From positions 1 through 50,350 of the IMG/VR virus record IMGVR_UViG_3300042882_001249: a stretch of DNA of 50,350 nucleotides; one strand, 5' to 3'. The DNA comes from a virus. A program made the position numbers and the translations under genes. The first letter of the stretch is position 1. Every line of letters starts with the position of its first letter. Under the pieces are notes generated by a model. It was not told the DNA's origin. It made no database searches and saw only the letters and a program-made list of their open reading frames with translations. Shown piece by piece: positions 1 to 12,000 of this stretch.

Positions 1-1
1 T

Positions 2-3000
2 TTCTGTAACATTTATCTGGATCAAGTATCTGACCCCAGTACTATTGTGTTTGACGCCGTAACAGATCGGGGACCCAGAGTTTACCTAAAAGAATACGCT
101 ACAGCTTCAGATGGAAATTGCGTATCAGTTGCACAGGGTGAACAAAATCGTGGTACCAATTGGTGCTGGGATAACCAATCCAGAAGCTGGATTAAGAGCA
201 GCCAGATCAAAGATCAAATACAACAGAAGCCATTGTTTGATGTTTTTGATTTTAATGATGTGAGTTTCAGCAATCAAACGGTATATAACAGTACTAATTT
301 TGCTGGTAGCACATTGTTTGAATACAAAATAAATTCCACTGCGGCCAGTGATCCTGTTTTAAAATTTGGCATCACTTATCGAACCATTAACAATGTGGGA
401 GATATCAGTTTCTTAAATACTTTTGAAATTGACAGATTCAATTACATTGATGATGTTGAACTTGGTACCAGTCAGGACACCCCCATTAATACTGGAACTG
501 CAAAAATCGTAGATCCTTGTACTGGGCAAATCACACAATATGATGTTTGGCAACGTGTTTTGAATAATTTGGAATTATATCAAAATATAGAAATCACTGG
601 TTCAAATCTGAAGCTAAACTCAAATATCAACGCACAACTGGTTATGGGTGATGTACGCAGAGATATCAATGTTGTGCTGGAAAGTGTCAATGACATTCAA
701 GTTGGTATGGTAGTGAGTGGCGTTGGTGTTTCTGGGTTGCCCAGAGTCACAGCAGTGGACACGGTAAACAAAACAATCACACTCAGTTCATTGCAAAATA
801 TATTGGATCAAACTGAATTAACATTTAATAATGTTTTACAGTATGATATTCCTGGAAAACTTTTGGTAAAGAATACTCCTAATGCTTATAAGGATAAAAT
901 CTTTGTAGACGGAACTCAGCTATATTCTGATTTGTTTACAGTACAGCAAATGGGAGATATTATCCGGATCTCCATTAGTGTGGATGCACTGGATCCAATG
1001 AATATTCATTATCAAAATATCAGTGCCGAAAGCAAACTATTGATCAAGCTGATAGCAAACACAGTTTTACCAAATGCTTGGTTTGACGTACCCACACAAT
1101 TTGAAATAAATCCTTATAATTTCAGATCCAATGAGTTTACTCTGAGTGATCTCAAGAGTCACACCGATGCTCTGCACAGCAATCACGGTCACAGAATTAC
1201 TCCGTTGGTCACTGATAACTCACTGGGTAACATCGAACATCGAGCCAATCCTGGTTTGATCATGTTGCATGAAGGGTTCAGTGTGCTTCCCACCTTGCTG
1301 TTAACAGATACTAGGTTTGATATTGAACGTGCAATCGCCACTGCTGGTCGTGAATACGAACAATTCAAATTACAGTTTATCGAAGCCAGCAATCAAGTTG
1401 AAGCTATTGAAACATTAACCGCGGCTGCTGCTGTGGACTCCATATTCACGCTGCTAACGCAGAATAAATCTGCAGATCAGGCCTGGTACACCAGCGACAT
1501 GGTGCCATTCAATGGAAATGACATCACATACATCGTAGATGATACAGCTCAAACAGCATATGACATCAGTGATGTATTTGAAAATCAGGCCAATAACAAA
1601 GCAGTATTGGTTTACCTAAATGGTCTCCAATTGGTGCGTGGAACAGATTATGAATTTGACACAGTGTCACCAACAGTTAATATTTCAAGAACTCTCAGAG
1701 TCAATGATGAATTACGCATTGCGGAATTTGTCAATACTGATGGAAGTTTTGTACCAGTTACACCGGCCAAGCTGGGGTTAGGTCCAGTTTACATTCCAGA
1801 AATCTATATTGATGACACCTACAGAACTCCAACCCGTGTGCTTCAGGGTCATGATGGTAGTATCACCACAGCATTTAATGATTATCGTGACCAGCTGATA
1901 CTGGAATTGGAACTCAGAATCTTTAACAACATCAAATTGGACACTGATCTCTGGAACAATGTTATACAGAGTCGTGTGCAACCTGCAGGAAAATTTCGTG
2001 AACTCAACGGCACTGCTCTGTACAGCATGATTGAAGAAGCCAGCATAAGTCGTAAATATTTTTACGATTGGGTGGCCAACAATCGTGTCAATTACGCCAA
2101 TAGTGTGTACGATGAAACTGATCCATTTACTTTTAATTACAGTGACAGTAGAGATCGTATTACTAATCAAAAGTGCCTGGGTTATTGGAGAGGAATTTAT
2201 CGTGATTTTTACGATACAGATCGCCCACATACTCACCCTTGGGAAATGTTAGGCATCACTAAGAAACCCAGTTGGTGGGAATCCATTTACGGTCCTGCGC
2301 CCTATACCGGTACCAACCTAGTGTTATGGGAAGACCTCAAAAATGGCGTAAGCACTGGCGGGAATATCCGTAGTGTGTTGGGTGCCAGAACTACCAGCAT
2401 CGTAAATTATGAAAACAATACCACTTACAATCTACTGGATGCAGTTCCCGCAGACAGTGGCGGAACATTATTGCACCCCATAGACGCTTATCTGATTGGT
2501 GGATTGATCACCAGCAGCGCAAAAAATCCGTTTACGTTCAACGACAATGGACCAGCTGAAACTGCTTGGAGACGCAGTAGTTCCTACGCCTATGCTAAAT
2601 TGAATCAGAAAATTTTACAAAATCCACAGTTTATGCTGGGTACACTTTGGGATCTGGATAATTACAAACCTTATGCACTGATTGACAGTGTGGGTGTGTT
2701 TTCGGCTAGCTATGTGGGTTTCAGATATCTGGAAACTCAGTTCCCCAGCATTAACGATCTGAAGATTCACACAGTGGACACAGACGATGCAGGTGTTCCT
2801 GTGAGATGTCACAGTATACTGAACTTTGTGGTGGAAAACCTAAAATCACAGGGACAAAATCCAGTCATTTTAAAGAACGCCATTGTGAACAGCGATGTTA
2901 ACTTGGTTTACAAATTGGCAGCATTTGCTGACGTGGATAACATTCAGGTTTACGCCGAACAGAACAGTGTGCAAACACAAGGTAACACTGTGAAAGTTCC

Positions 3001-6000
3001 TCAGGAAGATTATGAATTATTGTTGAGCGAAAGTGTGCCCATTGATGTGGCTTCTTACAGTGGCGTTATCATTAGTCGTTCAGCTAACGGTTACAAAGTA
3101 ACTGGCTACGACCGCCAGTATCCTTACTTCATCATTTATCCTAGCGATGTAAACACCACACCCAAGCAGTTCCAGGTGGGATCACAGACCTACGGATATT
3201 ACACTGAATTTTTGGATAACCCATTGTATATTCCATATGATTATGAGTTTATATCCAAACAAACTGTAGTAGATTTCCTACTCAGTTATGGTGAACATTT
3301 GAAGCGCCAGGGATTTGCTTTTGAATCTCAACCGGAGCAGGATCGCATCAATTGGTTGGACGCAGCAGTGCAGTTCATCAAATGGAGTGGTTATAACTGG
3401 AGCTCAAACAACACATCTGGGCAGAGATTGAGCTTGGTACTAAATCCTGCTGCCGGAGTTTTGAAGTACACACCCGTTGCTGGAACATTGCAGAATCTGA
3501 TGTTGCCTGACAATCTGTTGTTGGATGAAAATCAGAACATCATCAGCAGTCGCGACATTGATGTTTATCGTGATCAGGATGTCACTTATGTGAACAATCT
3601 ACAACCCAACAGCACCATCAGTGCATTGAGAACCAATATTGTGAGTTACGAGCACAAACTGATTGTTAAAAATCAGACAGTGTTTGGTGACCTGATCTTT
3701 AATCCTGCACTGGGTATTCGACAAAATCGTCTGAGATTGGTGGGTCTAAAAACCAATGATTGGGATGGAACTATTAACAGTGCTGGATACCTGCTGATGT
3801 TTAGCTCAGTACCAGAATGGCAACCCAACACAGATTATTTGCAGGGAGATGTAATCAAGTACAAGAACCGTAACTATACTGCACTGGAACCTGTGATTGG
3901 TGCAACCAATTTTCAAACTGAAAAGTTCAGCATCAGTGACGTCACTTATCAAAATCGCTTGCTGCCCAGTATTGGCGCAAAGTCACTGGATCTGGAACGT
4001 GCATATGATATCAACCACAAACCCAGCATCAGTGATTTTACCAGACTGAGATCCAATGCGTTGGGTTATGTAGAAAGAACTTGGCTAGTAAATTTGGGCT
4101 TGGACCTAAACAATCAGACTGAATTCTACAGAGGTTGGATTAAGGAAAAAGGCAGTTTTAACGCAGTAGATAAGTTCACTGCTGCTGGCCAACAGGATCT
4201 ATTGGCTGATTTTACAGTTTCAGAAGAATACGCGGTAAAGTTGGGCGATTATGGTGCCACTGGTCGTACAGGTTTTGTGGAAGTTAGTTTGATAAATGAC
4301 ACAGAAAGCAATAACCCTGTGGCTGTGGAATTTGCAGACGGGCCCAACAGCACTGATTTGATCAGAGTGAGTACCACTGAACTGTATAAAAAATCTTCAA
4401 ATTGGACTACTAATTTTATCAGTAATACTGGGCAGTTAGTTAAAAATGAAGATAGATTTATTGACGCTGGACCAGTACTACCCGCTGAAATTTACAACAA
4501 AGCCAAATCAGTTACTGTGGAATACAGTGCCGAACAGGAAAATGCACTGACTTTTAACAGTTTGGAATCTTTGACCAAGACTGAAGACGTTCAGAATTTA
4601 CTTAAAAATGTGCGTTATGGTAATTGGATCTGGATTGCAGTGGACGAAACACTGACCACTGATAACAAATACAATGTGATAACTTGGAAGAATTCTGATG
4701 CTAAAATACGGCAGATTAGAAAAAATAATTCACTAAACACGTTGGAATTATATTTGGATCAGGCATTAGATATTGAAACAGATCAGATAGTAGTCATAGA
4801 TATTAACGATCTATCTCTGACTGTTCAGGGGGCATTCAAGGTTGTTAAAAATCAGGTAAACCCCACTGCTGATTATGTCAGTGTGTTGAGCGTAACATCT
4901 GATATAGTGGAGTTATACAATTTTGACACTGTGACTTATGCTGCTGATCTAGAACCCAAGTCAGTGTACATTTATGAAACACTTAGATACAACGATATTG
5001 GTAGTGCCTCGTTGAATAGAAATTTGGATAAGTTGTATTTGCCCAAGGACGGAAAATTATATGTGGACTACAATAATTTGGGATGGGCTGTGTTTGATTT
5101 CCGCGAGCCCTATGATTCTGGAAGTTCAAATTTGCCCGACAGTGAGAATCAGATTACTGGAGCTCCTGAAGGGTTGATTACCACTAGTATTGCTCAGGAC
5201 GATATCGCAAGATGGCTTTGGTTGGGCAAAGCTGATGACAACAAAGTGGTGGTTAAGAGTTTCCGAAACACCAATTTGGGTCTGGGAGTAACCGGTGATC
5301 TTGATACTTCACTGGCAACTTTTGATCCAACCACCAGCGCAAATGGTGAACGTTCAGATACTTTGAAATTGGGTACTGAGATAATAAACCTAACCAACGG
5401 TAAAGCAGCCGCAACTGGTACTGACAGTAGTAATCGCGGACAGGTATACATTTTGCAAGCAAGCAATGATGGCTATCAAGTAAATCAAATATTCCGTGGT
5501 AGTGCATCTGGTGCCTATTACGGATCCAGCATAGCTGCTTCTGACAATGGAGAATGGTTGTTTGTGGGTGAAACTATACCCAGCGGTGCAGGTAACGTCT
5601 ATGCCTACAGAAAATTCAATAGTTCAAACAGTTCATCCAGTTGGACCACAGTGGGTAACGCCTCTAGCTCATATACCATGTCTTTCACACCCGACAATCT
5701 TTACAGCATTAGGGTAAAAGTGGCTGACAGACTCAGAATACCTGTTGCGGAGTACACTCTAAGTGGCAACATGATCACATTTAGCACATCTGTTAATGCT
5801 TCCAACATTAGCGTCACTCAACTGTCAGAATATTATCAGTTGATGCAGACCATTGCTGATCCTGACGCTGCCACAGGTGGTAAATTTGGATCCAGTGTTA
5901 CTGCAAACAGTGATGCATCCACACTAGTGGTTAGCGCACCGTTCAACGGCGTTGGTAAGATTTATGTTTTCAGCCACGATGTCGAAAAGACTTTTGTGAG

Positions 6001-9000
6001 CACCACTACTGCCACAATTAATTTGGGTAGCACAGTAACCAGTGTGGAAAAGGTTGTTGTGAAAAAGAACGGTGTTACTCAGACTACTGGAACAAATTAC
6101 GTTCCAGTTGTATCAGGCGACACCACATTGGTTTTCCACGGTAACAGTCAACCAACATCCGGTACAGTTATTGAAGTGGATATGATGCAATATGATCTTG
6201 CACAAACTATAACAGGCGAAACAACTGATACTGAGTATGGACACAGTGTTGCAATCAATGGAAATTGGTTGTCAGTGGGCGTACCCAAAGTTACAAACCA
6301 AGTGGGATCAGTGACAATATCCAATCATGGCAGAATGGAATTGAGATCACTGAACAGTGAGATAAGCAACACGATCACCATTGATCAGGATGATCTGAGA
6401 CCGTTGCCCAACAACGAGTATGTCAGGGTGAATAATTGGTTGGTTAGTGCCGGCACCAGTGGCGCAATTAGCTCAGTTAGTATAAGCGGGACTGCTGGAG
6501 AACTCAGTGTATCCAGCGGAAACTATTACCAGGGACAGGCCATTGTGGTAAGTGGAACACTTACTGGAACTGGTTCAATCACTGGTTATACCAATCCCAA
6601 GACCTACTATATAGCTGCTGTGAACTCTGGAGTCAGCATAGTTATAACCGATACCTACGCTAATGCTATTTCAGGAGTCAGTTCACTCACAACAACCAGT
6701 GGAACCACTACTGGATTGACATTCACATTGCAAGCATGTGTGGATAATCTAGTAACCAATGTGAATAATCTCAGCGACTTTACTGGTGTTACTGCTGTTA
6801 AGAACCTTTTTGACACAGTGACATTCACGATCGACAGCACCAAACACAATACCGGAATCGTAACATTAGACAATGTGGCAGTTCTGCGCAATGTCAACAG
6901 CACATATGGATTGGTTCAGAATATTAATAACTTTGACATCAAGAGCAATCGTTTGGGTTCCACTGTGAAGTGGATAACAGACGGTGTGTTGGGTGTGGTG
7001 GAAAATTACACTGAATTTTTGGAAAGCACACAGACCACATTTGATAATGCCTTTAATATAGTAACCACAGTTGGTCTGGCTTTTGAAAACAGCTTAGTGC
7101 TCACACTGAATTCAGTATTTGGAATCAGAACAGGTTATCAGATGATCGGTGATGGAGTGACTGGCAGTCCTGTGGTAATTGGTGTTGACGCTGGAAGTAA
7201 CACGATCAGTGTAAACATCACACAACAGGGATTGGGCGCTGGTACTGTATTAACCTTTGTGGATCCTGGTCGTACAGATACTGCTGCCTCGAGTAAATTT
7301 GACAGCGGAACCACACTGTTCTATGACAGAGAAGCGCAGAATACTCAGAGATTGTTGCTTTATCAATTGTTAAGAACCGGCCGAAACGCTTTGGGCGCAG
7401 ATGTTGATACTGCTCAGTTGACCAGAGTAAAAACCATTCAGTACGACAAAACCAGTACACCAAATATATTTTTTACTGGCAGTCTGTACCGACTCTGGGT
7501 AGGTGATGGTTTGAGTAATGATGAATACAATAATGTCTTTGTTTATACCAACAATAACTTACTTAAAGGATGGACACTGAATCGTCAACAACAAGAGTTA
7601 CTGGAACCCAGAAGCATTTTCCGTGCCTGGATCTACGACTCCAGAACACAAGAAAAAGCTGTGGACCTGGATGTTGTTGATATAGCCAATGGTTTATTGC
7701 CTGGTGCTATTGCACAACACATTGATTACATCAGTGTTGTTGACCCAGCCAGTTACGGAATCCCAGTTTGGAGAAGTGGTTACACTTACGAAGTTGGCTC
7801 CAGAGTAATCTATAACAGTGTGGTGTACACCGCCAATGAACTCAATAATACATTGTTCTTCAACAGCGACCAGTGGACTGCTAATACTGCACAGGTTAGC
7901 AACACCGGAAGCAAATACTGGGGAGCCGCACAGGTTGGAGAAACTTGGTTTGTAACATCCAAATTGCGTAGTGTACTTTATGAACAAGGCGAACTTGCTG
8001 ATCGTATCAGCAACTACAACAGGTGGTTTAGCGATACTGAAATTGTGGTTCGTGAATGGACAGCGAGCGCAGTTCCGCCAGCAGAATATTCCAACACCGA
8101 TGGATTTGTTGATCCTGCTGCCGCTTATGTGTTTAATCCAGTTAATAATACATATTATTTCTGGGTAACAAACAAAAACACAGTGGGTAATAAACACGCT
8201 ATCAGTGCTGCTGACATCAGTCTGGGATTAGTGGATATTCAGGGCACCGGATTGCCCATGATCTCGCCTGCCACCAATAACAGTGTGATACTTTACAATG
8301 TGAAAAACTTTGTAGACAGCGCCGAATATATATTACACATTGATTATGTGATCGCTGATCATAATAATCGTTTGCACAGCGAATATCAGCTGTTGACTGA
8401 AGACAACAGCCTGGGATGGTTAAACACTCCCATCTACTACAAGATGGTGGACAGTCTGAGCGGTATCGATCAGAATAGTCAGGAAGTTCCAGACAATAAC
8501 CTCAACGCCGAAGATCGTTATGGCGTACTTTTGAGACCCAGACAGACCATGTTCAGAGATCGTGAAAAGGCTCTAAAAATTTATTTTGAAACAATAAATT
8601 CAAATCTTCGCACAGTAATAATCAGTAACATGAATACTCTGGATAATTTGAAATTACAACAGGATTACCCAGCGGTTACAGAATACCAGTTTAGAGTCCC
8701 AGACAGAGAAACTCTGTTGATCCTAAACACCAATGATTATGCTGAGAACACTCAGGTCCTGGTGGAAAAAGATCGCACTGCATTGTTTGATGGATGGAAC
8801 CTGGTAAAATTAGTCAATTCCGAATGGGAAGTTGTGAATTCACAATTCTACAACCTGAACGGTTACTGGAAGTATGTAGATTGGCAGAGTCCAGAATATC
8901 AAAACAAGCCTGCTGATTACACCATCAACCATGTTGGCTATCTGAATTCCATAGTTCCAGTGGCAGGTGAAACTGTTGAAATATTGGACAACGGTGATAG

Positions 9001-12000
9001 AAAACGTGCAGTATATCTGGTAGAAGCTGACAGTAGTTTCACACCATTGTTTATGCAAGATGGAACCATTGAATTTTTGGATATCATCTATACGCTGACT
9101 GGATCAGACGAAACAGGTTTTGACAGCACCATAGGTTTTGATAATGATCAAGCTCAGGTGATACGTCTGGTATTGGACGCATTGAACAATCACGTGTTGG
9201 TGGATCGTTTGTGTTTTGTGGCAGATCGAGCATTTTTTGCAGTGTTGAGATACGCCATACAGGAAAACAGAAATCTGGATTGGTTATTCCAGACCAGTTT
9301 CATAAACGTAAAACACAGAGTGAAAAATCTCAACAGACAAACCAATTTCCGCAGCGACGATGAACAGTTTGTTCGTGACTTTATTGAAGAAAACAAGCCC
9401 TTCCATAGTAGATTGAGAGATTACATTAACTCTTATGATCTACTGGATCAGGCTCAAGTTGCAGTAAGTGACTTTGACTTACCTGCGCTCTATGATGAAG
9501 TTTGGTACAAAGCTCAATTTGCTGGATCCGGTGGGCGTTTGAAAGCAAATCAAGCAGGGTACTTCCTGGAAGGTTACACTGGGTTAAATCTAGTAGACAA
9601 TATACTTTATATTTCTGGCTCAGGTTTGGCAAATCACGCCATGGGTACTTGGCCCAACACCAGCAAACTTTCTGCTCAAGCTCAAAATTGGGTGTTTGCT
9701 CTGAATCAATATCCACTGCAAAGAGCCACAAAATATCCAGTGAATCCAGACAGTGAAATTGGTATCGCAATCAATGGTGTTCCATTCTACAGCATAGTGG
9801 GCCGATTCAAGGATCGCTTGGTAAATGCCAACGATCTCAGTGAAGAAGAAATCTACACAGAAAACATAGCCGAAACCAATGGTTATGCTGGTCCGGATGC
9901 TGGAAACGGATACCTGACCGATAACGATGCTTACGTTTATCGCATGGATCCGGTATTGTTGTATACTAAGAATTCTGCGCAGCACAGTCCTATCCTGGGC
10001 TTTGCGCTAGACGGATACCCAATTTATGGACCATATGGTTATGCAAATTCAAACGGTACAGGTGGAATTATAAGAAACACCAGCAGTTACACTCTAAAGA
10101 GTGAACTCAGATTGGTTCAGGAAAGTATTCAGAATGGTACCAAATATGCTTCGCTGGGTTCACCCACTGGCGTATACACTGAGGATTGGCAATATGTTCC
10201 GGGCGCGGGCACACTGGACCAGCATAATGGAAGATTTGTGATAACTCCAGAATATCCATATGGAACATACGCTTATTTTGTTACCGTGGATGAAAACAAC
10301 AATCCAGTATACCCCTATATCATAGGTCCCACATTCGCCGGGGTTCCCACTGGACTCAGAATCGAATATCAGGGCCAAAGCAGCGTTCCAGTATATGACA
10401 ATGGTAGATACACGATGCCCTCAAGCCAGGACTTAGCGGTCAATGACTGGAGTTTGAGATCACCCTCGTGGTCTTTCTATAACGATTACAAGAGATTCCT
10501 ACAGAGTCCTTATCGTAATTGGTTTGACAATTATACTTACAACCTGGTAAGATTAGATTTAGCAGACGCTGGTAAAGGATATACATCAGAACCCACGATT
10601 GTGATCAGCGGTGGTGGTGGATCTGGCGCAACGGCGTCAGCAGCTATCACATCAAGTGGCCAAATTAAAGACTCGGATTTCATTATTAATATTGGTACAG
10701 GTTATACTGGTATGCCCACAATCACATTAGTGGGTGGTCAAAACGTGCCAGCTTGGAGTAATACAGTGACCTATAGTTCAGGCACTGTAGTAAGTTATAC
10801 ACCCGCTGGGGCAAGCACATTCTACTATGAATCACTTTCGGGGGTTCCGGCCGGAACATCGTTATCCAACACACTATACTGGGTAGAATTGCCACCCAAC
10901 AACAGCAAAGTGCCCAGATCTGGCGTACTAGTTCCAGTTTTGGAAAACAACTTGATAAGATCTTTTGACATTTCGATGAAATTTGATCGTGTTAAGGGTC
11001 GAGTGGAAACACATACTCTGGATAAGTTATATCTAGCCGGGGACATCGTAAGACATCAAATCAATCAGAAATTCTATATTACTGATAGCAATCTAGTGTC
11101 TGCTTCAGCTAACCAGGATCTATACAATGCGGTGAACTGGAATATACTCAACTCCTACAATACAAATGATGTGGTTGAAAATTCTGAAAACGGATTATTG
11201 TACAAAGCAACGACCAGCGTTGTGCCAGGAATCGCTATCACTAATACCAGTTACTGGGTCAGATTGACATACTGGAGAGCGATGTCTGAAACTGAAATAG
11301 TGGAATCAGATGCAGCTACTAGAATAACTGCCTTCTACACGCCAGCAAACAACATGGTCACTTCAGATCTAAAACAGTTATTGTCTGGTGCTGATTTTGC
11401 TGGAACACTGGTTGATGGATATGAATTTACACAAACTCACCCAGTGCCCACTGGAGCATTGGCTGACACTGACGATCAGGAAATAGACAATGTTTCCTTG
11501 ATGGCACAGTTTGACGCGGCACATTATTTTGGCACCGTGTTCACAAACAAGCATAGAATTCAGGGAACCAGATCTGGTAGTTTTGGTGCATCCAATATCA
11601 TCAGTGTTGGAGACGAAGACAACAACATTGTGTACACTATTCCATCAGACACCAACCCGTTGTTCACTGCTGCGGTTGCTAGATATATCAAAGTTAACAC
11701 AAACACTGGTGCTGGAAACAGTCCAGATCTGGCAGAATTAGCTTGCGGTACTCAGGATTTTACTTTTGAATTTTTCTTCAGAATCCAAACACTGGATCAA
11801 ACTCAAACATTGGTAGATAATTTCAATTCTACTCCTGACAATGGATTCAGAATTTATGTTAGTAACACCAATGAATTAAGATGTGATTATTACAACGCAT
11901 CAACCACATTAAGACAACAACTTAACGCTGGGGAAACACTCAGAGACATCTGGTATCATGTGGCTTTGGAACGTAAAGCCAATACTATGTCATTGTATCT